Shown: piece by piece, positions 1-11,024 of the stretch
Numbering within the stretch: the first letter of the stretch is position 1
Layout of the letters: every line of letters starts with the position of its first letter
NCBI RefSeq assembly: GCF_037120705.1
Contig: NZ_JAWLJU010000002.1
Location: 372,001-436,000, forward strand
Reading direction: 5' to 3'
Length of the DNA: 64,000 nucleotides
From: Pseudoalteromonas sp. UG3-2
GTDB lineage: Bacteria; Pseudomonadota; Gammaproteobacteria; Enterobacterales; Alteromonadaceae
Program-made: the position numbers and the translations under genes
The notes under the pieces: generated by a model
The model's input: the letters and a program-made list of their open reading frames with translations, nothing else
The model's database searches: none
Told to the model about the DNA's origin: nothing

Positions 1-504
1 CCGAAAGCCTATGTGGGTCATACCATTGCACCGGCTTCTGGCGATCAATTGGCGATGGCGTTGGGGGTATTTGAATACAATATTATGCCAGGGATCACCA
101 CCATTGATGAAGTAGCGGAGGATGTTCACAGCGAGCATCTTGATATTCGTACCGAGCACTATGAGTGTGACGCTATGGACATCGCGTTCATTAACTCAAA
201 AGGCTTTGGTGGCAACAATGCCACGGCCACGGTGTTTTCTCCAAAGTTGACAAAACAGCTGCTAAGCAAACGCTATAGTGCCCAGCAGTTTGCCGACTAC
301 CAACACAAGCTTGGTGAAACTCAGGCACGTCAAAACAGCTACCAACAAGCCGCTGATTTAGGTCAATACCAGCTTATTTATCGTTTTGGTGAAGGCATGG
401 TGGATGAGTCTGCACTAACCTTAAACGAGCAAGAGCTCACTATTCCAGGGTTTGAGCAAGCCATTAAACTGTGTGAGCATAATCCTTATAGCGATTTACT
501 GTAA
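1..504 (+). CDS. Beta-ketoacyl-ACP synthase, C-terminal part (5' truncated by window edge)
   Basis: The frame is open from base 1 and ends with TAA at 502-504, so the gene starts upstream of the window. The 167 visible residues hold the end of a condensing-enzyme fold: a VGHT segment carrying one catalytic His, and an NSKGFGGNN segment matching the glycine-rich loop that closes thiolase-fold ketosynthases. The spacing and the tail of about 90 residues after that loop resemble the long (about 600 residue) ketosynthases of marine gammaproteobacteria and Pseudomonas FabY, which start fatty-acid synthesis from acetyl-CoA and malonyl-ACP. Ketosynthase is well supported; the FabY assignment is inference because the N-terminal half and active-site Cys are outside the window. 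Confidence 0.75.
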   Translation, partial: PKAYVGHTIAPASGDQLAMALGVFEYNIMPGITTIDEVAEDVHSEHLDIRTEHYECDAMDIAFINSKGFGGNNATATVFSPKLTKQLLSKRYSAQQFADYQHKLGETQARQNSYQQAADLGQYQLIYRFGEGMVDESALTLNEQELTIPGFEQAIKLCEHNPYSDLL

Positions 505-525
505 TACATAATGTTAAGCAAGCAA

Positions 526-550
526 GGCGCACAGGGAGTGCGCCTTTTTT
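526..550 (+). terminator. Rho-independent terminator after the ketosynthase gene
   Basis: A 7-bp perfect stem, GGCGCAC (526-532) with GTGCGCC (538-544), closes a 5-nt loop and is followed by six T. It lies 22 bases after the ketosynthase stop codon. Confidence 0.85.
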
Positions 551-558
551 ATGCCTAA

Positions 559-732
559 TTGCAAAATAGGCTAGGCGACAAGGCGCTGTCGTGGCTATTA
601 TGGCTAGGTGTGATGAGCTGGTGTTTATCTCGTATCAAGCGCTATTTTGCTGCAAGCGCACATGACTTTATGAGCAGCAAAGCGACTGAAAGCCATGGGA
701 TTGATAACGCCAACTTTGCCTTGTTAGCGTAA
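559..732 (+). other. Intergenic stretch with a short open frame of doubtful status
   Basis: Between the terminator and the serine hydrolase, a frame stays open from 559 to the TAA at 730-732. The only ATG is at 613 and would give 39 residues. No ribosome binding site precedes it and the sequence resembles no family I recognise. It may be chance or the decayed end of an older gene. Confidence 0.2.
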
Positions 733-749
733 CCATAAGGAAAGACCAA

Positions 750-2075
750 ATGCCTATTTTAACGATAATACGCTTTGTTGCCTTTGTACTGTGTGGCGTG
801 GCAGCCCTAAGCAGTCAAGCGCAAGAGGCGTTGGCCACAAGGTTATCAGCGCAAGCTTCCGATCCCAATGAACTTGGCTGGATGGTTGGCTTCCCGCCGC
901 CGAAAAGTAAGCGCATCACTCAGCCGGATAGCAATTTTTTTAGCTTTCCGAAATTGCGCTGGTCGGTTTGTCATATGCGTGAACTTCTGCCCACTGCCGC
1001 AATTAAGCGCAATGTCTCAAGCTATGAACCTTTGCAATTTCAGCCCATTGCTGGAATAGATGAGGTGGTGTTTACGCCGCTGCACAGTGACAAAACCATG
1101 ACTTGGTCGCAGAGCTTAGCGGCGAACTACACCGACGGCATAGTGATTATGCACCGTGGCAAAGTAGTGTATGAGCGGTATTTTGGCTGTCTGGATAAGT
1201 ACAGCAACCACGCTGCTATGTCTATGACTAAATCAGTGACGGGGCTGATTGCAGAGATGCTGATCGCTAAGGGGCAGTTAGACCCTGCTGCAAAAGTGGC
1301 GACATTGATCCCTGAACTAAAAAACTCGGCGTTTGCAGCGGCCTCTGTGCGCCAAGTGATGGATATGACCACAGCACTTGATTACAGTGAAAAGTATGGC
1401 GATCCCAAAGCCGATATTTGGCGCTACGCCTACGCGGCAAACCCACTACCAAAACCTGCGGATTATCAAGGGCCGGTTGGCTATTTTGAATACCTGCAAA
1501 CCATTCAAGGCAATGGCGAACACGGTAAAGCCTTTGGCTATAAAACCGTTAATACCGATGTATTAGGGTGGATAGTCTCTGTGGTTAGCAACACCAAGTT
1601 TGATCAGCTAGTGTCTGAGTTGTTATGGCAACCTCTTGGCATGCAGCAAGATGCCGATATTACCGTGGATGGTATTGGTACTCCTTTTGCTGGTGGAGGC
1701 CTCAGTGCTAGCCTGCGTGATCTGGCGCGTTTAGGTCAGGCGGTATTGGATAATGGCCGTATCAACGGTAAGCAGGTGATACCACAGGCTGCCATTGAGA
1801 GTATTCGCTTAGGTGGCAATAAACAGGCATTTGCTAAAGCGGGTTTTAAAACCATGGCAAATGGCAGTTACCGCAGTATGTGGTGGCATTTTCACAACCA
1901 AAATCAGGCCTTCGCAGCTCGTGGAGTACATGGTCAGACTATCTACATTGACCCCGCAGCAGAGATGGTGATAGTGCGATTAGCGTCGCATCCAAGCGCC
2001 AGTAATAGCAAAATCGACCCGACCTCATTACCGGCGTATCAAGCCATTGCGGACTTTTTATCAGCGAAAAAGTGA
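750..2075 (+). CDS. Secreted serine hydrolase, class C beta-lactamase fold
   Basis: The 441-residue product begins with a signal peptide of about 24 residues (cleavage likely after SSQAQ). The mature part has the beta-lactamase/DD-peptidase catalytic set: an SMTK motif (Ser nucleophile and Lys base, SxxK), a YKTVN segment in the place of YxN, and HGQT near the C-terminus in the place of the KTG triad. This pattern is nearer to EstB esterases and 6-aminohexanoate-dimer hydrolase (NylB) than to true AmpC, so an esterase or amidase role in the periplasm is more likely than antibiotic resistance. The ATG at 750 is preceded by AAGGAAAG at good spacing. It stands alone, convergent with the formaldehyde genes. 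The substrate cannot be told from sequence. Confidence 0.8.
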   Translation: MPILTIIRFVAFVLCGVAALSSQAQEALATRLSAQASDPNELGWMVGFPPPKSKRITQPDSNFFSFPKLRWSVCHMRELLPTAAIKRNVSSYEPLQFQPIAGIDEVVFTPLHSDKTMTWSQSLAANYTDGIVIMHRGKVVYERYFGCLDKYSNHAAMSMTKSVTGLIAEMLIAKGQLDPAAKVATLIPELKNSAFAAASVRQVMDMTTALDYSEKYGDPKADIWRYAYAANPLPKPADYQGPVGYFEYLQTIQGNGEHGKAFGYKTVNTDVLGWIVSVVSNTKFDQLVSELLWQPLGMQQDADITVDGIGTPFAGGGLSASLRDLARLGQAVLDNGRINGKQVIPQAAIESIRLGGNKQAFAKAGFKTMANGSYRSMWWHFHNQNQAFAARGVHGQTIYIDPAAEMVIVRLASHPSASNSKIDPTSLPAYQAIADFLSAKK

Positions 2076-2081
2076 ATGACA

Positions 2082-2113
2082 CTAGCTGGATAGCAAACCA
2101 GATATCCAGCTAG
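2082..2113. terminator. Hairpin between convergent genes
   Basis: A perfect 11-bp inverted repeat, CTAGCTGGATA (2082-2092) and TATCCAGCTAG (2103-2113), lies between the ends of the serine hydrolase and the S-formylglutathione hydrolase genes. There is no long T tract on either side, so termination is likely but not certain. Confidence 0.5.
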
Positions 2114-2158
2114 TTGTCAGGCTTACTAGCGCTTAAAGTCTAGGCAGATAATGTCACA

Positions 2159-3001
2159 CTAGCTTAGGTGCTGATGATGAAATTCAAGGTGCTCATCAAT
2201 AAAGCTCGAAATAAAGAAATAGCTATGGTCGTAGCCATCGTGGCTATTTAATTGCAGAGGGTAGTGCGCTGCAGTGGCTGCTTGCTCAAAAACCCAAGGC
2301 TTTAGTTGCTGCTCTAAAAACTGATCGCTAGCACCTTGTTCAATCAAAATAGGGGGTTTGCATGTGCCTTTATAATCGCTTATCAACGCGGTGGCATCGT
2401 ATTGCTGCCAATCATGCTTATTGTCACCTAAGTAGCCGGTAAACGCTTTTTGCCCCCACGGAGAATTACTCGGGTTTACGATTGGACTGAACGCCGAAAT
2501 ACTGCTGTATTGCTCTGGGCTGCGCAGGCCAATAACTAATGCACCATGTCCGCCCATAGAGTGACCACTAATGGCTTGCTGTGAGGTCACCGGAAAGTGC
2601 TCGCGGATCAGCGCCGGAAGCTCTTGGGTGATGTAGTCGTACATTTGATAGTGCTTGGCATAGGGAGCTTGGGTTGCGTTTAAATAAAAACCTGCGCCAA
2701 GCCCAAAGTCATAAGCGCCGTCAGGATCATCAGCCACATCCTCGCCGCGCGGGCTAGTGTCAGGGACGACCAGCGCCATTCCGAGTTGGTTGGCTTTTTT
2801 GAAAGCGCCGGCTTTTTGCATGAAGTTTTCATCCGTGCAAGTCAGGCCAGAAAGCCAATATAACACCGGTACTTGTTTTCCTTCATTGACCTGCTGCGGT
2901 AAGAAAATGGCGAACGTCATGTCACATTGATTACACTGACTATGGTGTTTATATCGCTTGTGCCAACCGCCAGAGACTTTATTACTGGAAATCAGTTCCA
3001 T
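2159..3001 (-). CDS. fghA: S-formylglutathione hydrolase
   Basis: This esterase-D family enzyme (280 residues, the family's usual length) hydrolyses S-formylglutathione to formate and glutathione, the second step of glutathione-dependent formaldehyde detoxification. The nucleophile elbow GHSMGGHGAL is near residue 145. Upstream segments such as LSGLTCTDENF are hallmarks of the family, and the late DGYDHSYFF segment carries the catalytic His. The start was set at the ATG at 3001 because AGGAG sits six bases before it; an earlier in-frame codon would add eight residues without a site. It follows adhC in the same direction, separated by a 161-bp repeated element, so the two probably share a role and perhaps a transcript. 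Confidence 0.93.
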   Translation of the reverse strand: MELISSNKVSGGWHKRYKHHSQCNQCDMTFAIFLPQQVNEGKQVPVLYWLSGLTCTDENFMQKAGAFKKANQLGMALVVPDTSPRGEDVADDPDGAYDFGLGAGFYLNATQAPYAKHYQMYDYITQELPALIREHFPVTSQQAISGHSMGGHGALVIGLRSPEQYSSISAFSPIVNPSNSPWGQKAFTGYLGDNKHDWQQYDATALISDYKGTCKPPILIEQGASDQFLEQQLKPWVFEQAATAAHYPLQLNSHDGYDHSYFFISSFIDEHLEFHHQHLS

Positions 3002-3018
3002 TATGGTTCTCCTAACTA

Positions 3019-3179
3019 ATACCAATCCGCATTAATACTTGCTCAATTTGAGGGAGCAAATTCGACGCTAACTGCGTTAAAAATGTCTTATTTAGAATAA
3101 CTAAATAGCAAAATTTTCGCCTGGTTATCGACCGAATTTTCTTGCCTCAAATAGACCACTTAATTAAGCAAATTGGTAT
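3019..3179. repeat. 161-bp MITE-like element, full copy 1
   Basis: The element is bounded by imperfect terminal inverted repeats: ATACCAATCCGCATTAAT at the left, and ATTAAGCAAATTGGTAT at the right, whose reverse complement begins ATACCAAT. Internally it holds hairpins such as TTGCTC/GAGCAA and ATTTAG/CTAAAT. An inverted full copy occurs at 21041-21201, also 161 bp. Aligned by eye the two differ at about seven positions. It has no coding capacity and lies between adhC and fghA, where it would be in their shared transcript. Confidence 0.85.
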
Positions 3180-3221
3180 GAAAAGGACGCGCAGGGCGTC
3201 CTTGGATTGTAGAATTAACTA

Positions 3222-4439
<1,218 letters not shown>

Positions 4440-5330
4440 ATGGATCGGTGGAATGGCATAGATGAGTTTGTTGCAGTGGCCGCCAATGGCTCTTTTAGTG
4501 CGGCAGCACGACAGTTGAATACCTCAGTAGCCCAGATCAGCCGGCGAGTGAAGTTACTCGAGCAGCGTCTAAATGTGCAGCTGTTAACACGCACCACCAG
4601 AAAGCTGGCATTGACTCAAGAGGGCGAGGTGTTTTTATCCCATGCCAAACACTTGCAGCATGGTCTTGATGATGCCACGGCGGCGCTGCGGCAAAGAGAC
4701 CGCCAGCCCACAGGAAAGTTAAAAATCACCGCGCCGGTGATGTATGGTGAGTCGTATGTGATGCCTGCCATTGTTGAGTTTATGCGGCTCTATCCGAAAG
4801 TGGAAGTTGAAATCCACTTAACCAATCATCAGGTCGATTTATTGGATAAAGGCTTTGATCTCGCTATTCGCCTTGGGCCATTACAAGATTCCTCACTGCG
4901 CGCTAAAAAGTTGACCGTACGAGAGACCATGGTGTGCGGCGCACAGTCGTATCTCGATCATTATGGTCAGCCTCATACGCTGTCTGAGCTTGCAAAGCAT
5001 CAGTGTTTGATAGGTAACAGCAGTGAATGGCGATTTTTAGAGGAGGGCAATTCCCGCTTTGTTAAAGTGAGTGGGGCGCTGCGCTGCAACAGCGGCTGGG
5101 GCTTGTTGGCGGCGGCTAAGCAGGGGTTAGGCTTAGTGCAGTTACCGCATTATTATGTCCAAGAGGCATTGGCCTCGGGTGAACTGACGGAAGTGTTAAC
5201 GGCGTTTCGTCCTGAGCAAGAGGGAGTCTGGGCGCTGTATCCGCCCAGACAATTTGTCGCCACCAGTTTGCGACTGATGCTCGACCACTTAAGTGAATAC
5301 TTCAGTCCGTTTTCGCCATCTTATCGATAG
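4440..5330 (+). CDS. LysR-type transcriptional regulator, divergent from frmA
   Basis: The product of about 296 residues has an N-terminal winged helix-turn-helix (GSFSAAARQLNTSVAQISRR, roughly residues 17-36) and a C-terminal substrate-binding effector domain. It belongs to the large LysR subgroup with the LLTRTTRKLALTQEG segment after the recognition helix. The ATG at 4440 (MDRWNGIDEF) was chosen because this is where family members begin; an earlier ATG would add 15 residues in the promoter region. LysR proteins often control the gene they face, so regulation of formaldehyde detoxification is likely. Its 3' end overlaps the SulP gene by 29 bp in convergent orientation. Confidence 0.88.
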   Translation: MDRWNGIDEFVAVAANGSFSAAARQLNTSVAQISRRVKLLEQRLNVQLLTRTTRKLALTQEGEVFLSHAKHLQHGLDDATAALRQRDRQPTGKLKITAPVMYGESYVMPAIVEFMRLYPKVEVEIHLTNHQVDLLDKGFDLAIRLGPLQDSSLRAKKLTVRETMVCGAQSYLDHYGQPHTLSELAKHQCLIGNSSEWRFLEEGNSRFVKVSGALRCNSGWGLLAAAKQGLGLVQLPHYYVQEALASGELTEVLTAFRPEQEGVWALYPPRQFVATSLRLMLDHLSEYFSPFSPSYR

Positions 5331-6960
5331 CTTCACTGAGCGCTTGCTCGCGGCTATCACAAAAGGCTTTGTCACCTAAGCGGTCGTGAATATTTAAGCG
5401 TTTTAGCTTATCTGTGGTCTCGCTATTAGGGGAGTAGATATAAACACTGCAATTGGCATCCAGAGCATCAGAAATGGCATTCTCAATGGCCAAGCCTACG
5501 GTAACATCAATCATGGCAACATCACTTAAGTCCAGCACCATGGCATTGTATTCGCTTATTTTGCGGTGCTGTCTGGCAATGGCCTTTGAGACACTGAATA
5601 TCATCGGGCCTGAGAGGTAGAAAAACAACAGCTTACCATCGGCTTTATCAAGTAGCGCTCGCTCATTATCTGTCAGTGGCACGTATTCATCGCTGTCACT
5701 GTCACTGATGGCTTTAACATGGTTCTCTTGCACTTGGCTTAAGCGCTCGATAACCATAATGTTAGAGATAAACACGCCAAGACCCACAGCAACAATGAGG
5801 TCCACAAACACGGTGAGTAACATCACGCCGTACATAATTGCCATTTGGCTGACACTTAATTTGTGTGCGCGCTGGATAAAACTCCAATCCAAAATATTGT
5901 AGCCAACATACACCGCGATACCAGCTAATACCGCCATGGGGATGGGCTCAGTTAAACCGCCTGCGACAAATACTACGGCCATGAGGATTAACGCACGACA
6001 GATACCGGCAATGGGAGAGCGGGCACCTACTTGGATATTCACCACTGTGCCCATGGTTGCTCCTGCCCCTGGCAGTGCACCAAACAACCCAGCGAGCATG
6101 TTAGCTATCCCTTGACCACGTAACTCTTTATCAGAGTCATGCTCGGTTCTGGTTAAGCTATCGGCGATGACCGCGGTCAGTAGCGTGTCAATGCAGCCCA
6201 AAGTACCCAGCACCAAAGCATCAATCAGCATCTCAATAAAGAGTTCTGGCGATAGCACCGGAAACACTAAGCTCGGTAAGCCACTGGGAATTTCACCAAT
6301 CCGGCGAATGGTGTCAGTATCGAAAACAATCACTGACAGCAAGGTCACGGCCACCAAAGCAACCAATTGCGCTGGTACGTATTGACGCCAGCGACTTGGC
6401 ATCTTAAACAAGATAGCTAAGGTGATAACGCCTAAGAATAATTCCGCAAGGTGTAAATCGAGTATCAGTTCCGGCAGATTGGCTAAGGTGCCAATTACGC
6501 CTCCGGCAGGGGCTTGGTGACCCAGTAACGGAGCCAGTTGCAAGATAATTAAAATCACCCCAATACCAGACATAAAGCCGGATATGACACTGTATGGCAT
6601 TAAGGTCACGTATTTACCGAGCTTAAGGGTGCCGAGTAGGATCTGGAAGGCACCGGCCATCATCACTACCGTGAAGCCCATGGCCAGGCCATTTTCTGGG
6701 TATTTACTCATGGTTGCAGTTAACACCGCAGTCATGATCACTGTCATTGGGCCGGTAGGCTCTGAGATCAGCGAGGTTGAGCCACCGAATAGGGCTGCAA
6801 ATAACCCCACTAATATGGCGCCCCACATGCCTGCTTCAGCGCCAGCACCCGAGGCCACGCCAAATGCCAGTGCCAAGGGCAATGAAATAATCGCGGTGGT
6901 CACTCCGCCAAACAGGTCACCCTTAATTGTGGCGTGTTGAAATCTCTTTAGTGTGAACAT
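5302..6960 (-). CDS. SulP/SLC26 anion transporter, BicA-like, with STAS domain
   Basis: The product (about 552 residues) has a membrane domain with some 12-14 hydrophobic segments, then a cytoplasmic STAS domain over the last 110 or so residues. From memory the sequence follows cyanobacterial BicA, a sodium-dependent bicarbonate carrier, closely. Shared blocks include GDLFGGVT near the start, SEPTGPMTV, MPYSVISGFMSGIG, the DSLTRTEHDSDKELRGQG loop and GAGATMGTVVNIQ. The family also transports sulfate and dicarboxylates, so bicarbonate is the best guess but not proven. The ATG at 6960 was preferred over a TTG at 6981; neither has a strong ribosome binding site. It stands alone, convergent with LysR. 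Confidence 0.85.
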   Translation of the reverse strand: MFTLKRFQHATIKGDLFGGVTTAIISLPLALAFGVASGAGAEAGMWGAILVGLFAALFGGSTSLISEPTGPMTVIMTAVLTATMSKYPENGLAMGFTVVMMAGAFQILLGTLKLGKYVTLMPYSVISGFMSGIGVILIILQLAPLLGHQAPAGGVIGTLANLPELILDLHLAELFLGVITLAILFKMPSRWRQYVPAQLVALVAVTLLSVIVFDTDTIRRIGEIPSGLPSLVFPVLSPELFIEMLIDALVLGTLGCIDTLLTAVIADSLTRTEHDSDKELRGQGIANMLAGLFGALPGAGATMGTVVNIQVGARSPIAGICRALILMAVVFVAGGLTEPIPMAVLAGIAVYVGYNILDWSFIQRAHKLSVSQMAIMYGVMLLTVFVDLIVAVGLGVFISNIMVIERLSQVQENHVKAISDSDSDEYVPLTDNERALLDKADGKLLFFYLSGPMIFSVSKAIARQHRKISEYNAMVLDLSDVAMIDVTVGLAIENAISDALDANCSVYIYSPNSETTDKLKRLNIHDRLGDKAFCDSREQALSEAIDKMAKTD

Positions 6961-7063
6961 ACTTTTGACTATAACGATCAAAAAATTGACGGCATTCTAC
7001 CTGATAATTGGCCTTAAGCGCCATGAAGGACTGGTATTACCATTGCGGTAGAACGATTACCAA

Positions 7064-7095
7064 ACAAAAAAAAGCCAGTCTAGAAAGACTGGCTT
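7064..7095 (-). terminator. Rho-independent terminator of rne
   Basis: Read on the minus strand, a 10-bp perfect stem (arms 7086-7095 and 7072-7081, AAGCCAGTCT with its complement) is followed by eight T. It lies 12 bases after the rne stop codon. Confidence 0.9.
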
Positions 7096-7107
7096 AGGTT
7101 TTGTTTA

Positions 7108-10100
7108 TTAATCAACTTGGGCAGGAGAGGCCATGTCGGCACTCGCTTTGCCACTGGGTGATTTCGAACCCGCGCCTGAGCTGCTGCTGGCAGCTGGGCG
7201 GTTCTCTAATGGCATAGCTGTTGGCGTTGGCATGGTATTTTGCTCAACTACACTTTCTGCTTTGGTCATTGGCGCATTAGCACTGTACTGATAACGTGTG
7301 CGGGATTGACCATTGACTGGCGTTGCCGTTTTTTCAGGTTCAGTTACTTCAGGCTCTGTCACTTCAGGCTCTGATGCAGCTTCAGTCTCAACGTCGGCGT
7401 GTGGCTCATCTGCAGAGGTAGGCTCTGCTGCATTCGCTTCAGCCTGTTGTGGCGCTGAGTCAGACTCAGACGCTAGCTGTTCATCGCTTTGCTCTGATTG
7501 AACGGCACTTTCAGGCGCCTTATCTGCAGGCTCATGGCTAGCCGTTGCTTCACTCGCTGATTGCTGTGCATCCGAACTGCTTGGAACCTCTTCCTCGATT
7601 GCGTTAACTTCCGTCTCAGCTTGTTCACTATCCACTTCAGCTTGTTCCGCTGCAGCACTGTGCTCAACTTGCTGAGGTTGCTCAGGCGTCTCAACGGCTT
7701 GCTCTTCAGCTGCCGGTGCTTGCTCATCAGTGCTATTATCCACCGCTACTGTGTCAGTGGTTGCAGTTTCTGCTGGCGCCGACGAGACAGACTCGGCTTG
7801 CTCTGCGGTGTTTGTTACCGCATTGCTGCTGTCGTCTTCACTGTGCGATTGCGCTTGCAGTTGTGCTTCATACTCAGCAGCCGCTTGATCGGCAACCGGA
7901 ACAAAGGCACTAGATTGCGACTTTTCAGGCGCATCTTGACGGCGGCGACGCTGTCCTGCGGCACGAAGGTGGCGAGGTGAACGACGCGAACGAGTGCGGC
8001 CTTCTTTTTGCTCCTCATCCACAGCTTCTGTATTGGACTGCTGTGTGGTATCGCCGTCAGTGTGTGCTGTCTCTGCTTCCGCTTTAGGCGCGTTGGTATC
8101 AACGGCTTGCTCTGCTGGTGCAGTTTCTACTGGCTCGGCTGCAGGCTCTGGCGCTTGCGCTGTGTCATCACGTTGTGCTTTGACTTTTTCCGCTTTAGCT
8201 TTTGCCGGCTTTTTCGCTTTGTTGCTATCGGCCTTCTGCTCAGCCACTGGGGTAGTGGTTGCGTCAGTTGCCGCTGCGTTGTTCTGCTCAGTGCTCACTG
8301 CGTTGTCTTGAGCTTCAGTTTCCACACGGACTTTCTTGCGTAGGTTACGACGCTGTCTGCGTGGTTTAGTCTTGTGCTCTTTGACTGCCTCAGGTTGCTC
8401 TTTATGATCCGTCTTAGTATCCGTTGCTTCTGCATTTTGTTGCTTGGCTGGACGATTTGCTTTGTCTTGCTCAGAACGTTTACGGTTATTAGGGCGACGG
8501 CGCTTACGATTATCACTGCGCTGTTCCTTATTACCATTGTCGTCTTTGCTCTGCACTGCATCGTTTGGCTTATCGTCTTTTTGGTTATCTTGACGGCGAC
8601 GATTGTTATTGCGACGGCGATTATTGTTGCGACGGCGGTTGTTGTTCTGGCGGTTTGATTCGCGTTTAGGTTGCTCTTGCTCTGGCTTTTTCTCTTCTTC
8701 TGCAGGAGCAAATAAGCCTTTTAACCAATTGCCAAGCTTAGTAAGTAAACTTTCCTCAGCCGCTTTTTTAGCTTGTGGCTCAGGCGCCTTTGGTTGTGGT
8801 TGCGCTTCTGGAGTCGGAGCAGGGGCATCTGGCATCACCACGCCTTTAAGCACCGGCTCTTCTTTTACTACCGTTTGCGGTCGCGCCACTTCCATTGCTT
8901 CCGGCTCTGGGGTAACAATTTGTTGGTAGCTGGCTGCTTCTGGTGTTTCATCCTTACGCAGTCTCACCACTTCATAGTGTGGTGTCTCAAGGTGCTGGTT
9001 TGGAATAATGATAACATGGCATTCATGGCGCTTTTCAATGCGCTGTACTGAACGGCGTTTCTCATTGAGCAAATACGCACCCACGGCCACAGGCACTTGG
9101 GCGTTAACTTGAGCGGTGTTGTCTTTAATGGCTTCTTCTTCAATTAAGCGCAAAATCGACAGAGCAATAGACTCGTTAGAGCGGATTGTGCCTTGGCCAT
9201 CACAGCGTGGACAAGTGTGCTGGCTTGCTTCACCTAATGAAGGGCGCAAGCGTTGGCGTGACATTTCCAACAAACCGAAGCGAGAGATTTTACCAATTTG
9301 CACTCGGGCACGATCAGTACGAACGGCTTCTTTTAAGCGGTTCTCTACTTCACGCTGATGGCGCGGTGGTGTCATATCGATAAAATCGATTACGATCAGG
9401 CCGCCAAGATCTCGTAAACGCAATTGTCTGGCGATTTCATCGGCTGCTTCTAAGTTGGTGTTCAGCGCTGTCTCTTCTATGTCGCCGCCTTTGGTGGCTT
9501 TTGAAGAGTTAATGTCGATTGAGGTCAGTGCCTCTGTTGGATCAATAACGATTGAACCGCCCGATGGTAAACGCACTTCACGTTGGAAAGCCGACTCAAT
9601 CTGGCTTTCGATTTGGTAATGGGTAAACAAAGGCACATCGTTTTGATAAAGCTTAACGCGGTTAATAAAGTCAGGGCGGAAACGCTCAATGTGTGCCTTG
9701 GCTTCTTCAAACACGCGTGGCTTATCAATTAGAATCTCACCGATATCACGACGTAAATAATCGCGGATAGCACGGAAAATAACGTTGCTTTCTTGGTGGA
9801 TAAGGAACGGTGCCTTGCCACTGTCAGCAGCATTTTGAATGGCTTCCCAATGCACCAGAAGAGCTTTAAGGTCGTACTCAAGCTCTTCAAAAGATTTTCC
9901 CACACCGGCAGTACGTACGATTAACCCCATGCCTTTAGGCACATTTAAACGGCTTAGAGCTTCTTTAAGCTCGATACGCTCATCGCCTTCGATACGGCGT
10001 GAGATACCGCCGGCACGTGGGTTGTTCGGCATCAGTACTAAATAACTGCCCGCGACACTAATAAAGGTGGTTAATGCTGCGCCTTTTTGGCCTCGTTCTT

Positions 10101-10419
10101 CTTTATCAACTTGAACGATAACCTCTTGACCTTCTCTAATAACATCTTTGATATTAGGGCGGCCGTTAAAGGTGTAGCCAGAAGGGAAGTAGGTTTTAGC
10201 AATTTCTTTTAGTGGCAGGAAACCGTGACGCTCGGCGCCATAATCAACAAAGGCGGCTTCTAGTGAGGGTTCGATACGGGTAATTTTACCCTTGTATATG
10301 TTGGCTTTTTTCTGTTCGTGACCAGGACTTTCAATGTCTAAATCATATAGACGCTGGCCGTCAACCAGTGCTACGCGCATTTCTTCTTGCTGCGTCGCAT
10401 TGATCAGCATACGTTTCAT
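7108..10419 (-). CDS. rne: Ribonuclease E
   Basis: RNase E is the essential endonuclease that starts mRNA decay, processes rRNA and tRNA, and scaffolds the degradosome. The product has 1103 residues (E. coli 1061). The catalytic N-terminal half is nearly identical in motif to E. coli: the opening [10 protein letters not shown], an S1 domain with the [20 protein letters not shown] block, the catalytic region TSIDINSS and LIVIDFIDM with the metal-binding Asp residues, and the zinc-link [10 protein letters not shown]. The C-terminal half is disordered. It has an amphipathic membrane-anchor-like segment ([17 protein letters not shown]), then arginine/asparagine-rich RNA-binding stretches, then a long acidic Glu/Ala/Ser-rich tail. 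As in E. coli, it diverges from rluC across a long leader. Confidence 0.98.
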   Translation of the reverse strand: MKRMLINATQQEEMRVALVDGQRLYDLDIESPGHEQKKANIYKGKITRIEPSLEAAFVDYGAERHGFLPLKEIAKTYFPSGYTFNGRPNIKDVIREGQEVIVQVDKEERGQKGAALTTFISVAGSYLVLMPNNPRAGGISRRIEGDERIELKEALSRLNVPKGMGLIVRTAGVGKSFEELEYDLKALLVHWEAIQNAADSGKAPFLIHQESNVIFRAIRDYLRRDIGEILIDKPRVFEEAKAHIERFRPDFINRVKLYQNDVPLFTHYQIESQIESAFQREVRLPSGGSIVIDPTEALTSIDINSSKATKGGDIEETALNTNLEAADEIARQLRLRDLGGLIVIDFIDMTPPRHQREVENRLKEAVRTDRARVQIGKISRFGLLEMSRQRLRPSLGEASQHTCPRCDGQGTIRSNESIALSILRLIEEEAIKDNTAQVNAQVPVAVGAYLLNEKRRSVQRIEKRHECHVIIIPNQHLETPHYEVVRLRKDETPEAASYQQIVTPEPEAMEVARPQTVVKEEPVLKGVVMPDAPAPTPEAQPQPKAPEPQAKKAAEESLLTKLGNWLKGLFAPAEEEKKPEQEQPKRESNRQNNNRRRNNNRRRNNNRRRQDNQKDDKPNDAVQSKDDNGNKEQRSDNRKRRRPNNRKRSEQDKANRPAKQQNAEATDTKTDHKEQPEAVKEHKTKPRRQRRNLRKKVRVETEAQDNAVSTEQNNAAATDATTTPVAEQKADSNKAKKPAKAKAEKVKAQRDDTAQAPEPAAEPVETAPAEQAVDTNAPKAEAETAHTDGDTTQQSNTEAVDEEQKEGRTRSRRSPRHLRAAGQRRRRQDAPEKSQSSAFVPVADQAAAEYEAQLQAQSHSEDDSSNAVTNTAEQAESVSSAPAETATTDTVAVDNSTDEQAPAAEEQAVETPEQPQQVEHSAAAEQAEVDSEQAETEVNAIEEEVPSSSDAQQSASEATASHEPADKAPESAVQSEQSDEQLASESDSAPQQAEANAAEPTSADEPHADVETEAASEPEVTEPEVTEPEKTATPVNGQSRTRYQYSANAPMTKAESVVEQNTMPTPTAMPLENRPAASSSSGAGSKSPSGKASADMASPAQVD

Positions 10420-11024
10420 ATTGTAATTCTCTACTCAATTTATTTACAGCGCCTGATACGTATAGCCAGTGGCGGTTTATAACTCCTGGACACTCTGATT
10501 ATTAATGCAGTCTCACGACTGGGAGAAAGAGTATATTTACAGTAACCGCTGTTATCAGGATAACTTCACTGATTTTGCATTCGTGTTTGTAACGTTTATG
10601 ACGTTTCATAAGTGCCTTGGTATTCATATGCTGTCACTGATGTTATTTTCAATGATCCAGCTTACCTCTTCAGATACTTATGAGTTTGACGAGTTGCGGT
10701 CCTTTTGCACGGGTATTACTGCAACTGTGATAAACGCATCAGACAAATTTTAATTTATTGCTTTTTGGTTATTTTATTGTCGTGTTCAGTCAATGAACGA
10801 AATATTACGCGCTTCGTATTGACTGTTCGCTCGTGTATTAGCTCGAATGGAGATAATAAAAGCTTTGGAAATATTAGCTCTAATCTGTATGATCTGCCAT
10901 CCAAGATGTGCATCACGACATTGTTTTTGCGATAAAAAGCACCTCGCAAAAAGGAACGGCTTGATTATCCCATTAATAGTGCCGTGATAGCAACTAAATT
11001 ATTACTCAAATCAGTGATTAGGCA
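10420..11024. promoter_or_regulatory. 605-bp divergent region: rne leader and rluC promoter
   Basis: No convincing gene lies here; the three short open frames have no family resemblance. In E. coli the same gap holds a long rne 5' UTR through which RNase E destabilises its own mRNA. On the minus strand small hairpins are visible close to rne: CAGTC-GTGA-GACTG (10510-10523), with a GNRA-like loop, and GTTATC-CT-GATAAC. That fits a structured leader, but equivalence to the E. coli elements is inferred. The ribosome binding site of rne is a purine-rich AGAG about ten bases before the ATG. Confidence 0.5.

Noticed and set aside
7313..10045. Many open frames on both strands inside rne
   Set aside because: They are shadows of the biased, repetitive codon use of the RNase E C-terminal half. 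None has a ribosome binding site or a family resemblance.
10505..10949. Three short open frames between rne and rluC
   Set aside because: Composition is AT-rich and non-coding, no family is recognised, and the gap is the known place of the rne leader and divergent promoters.
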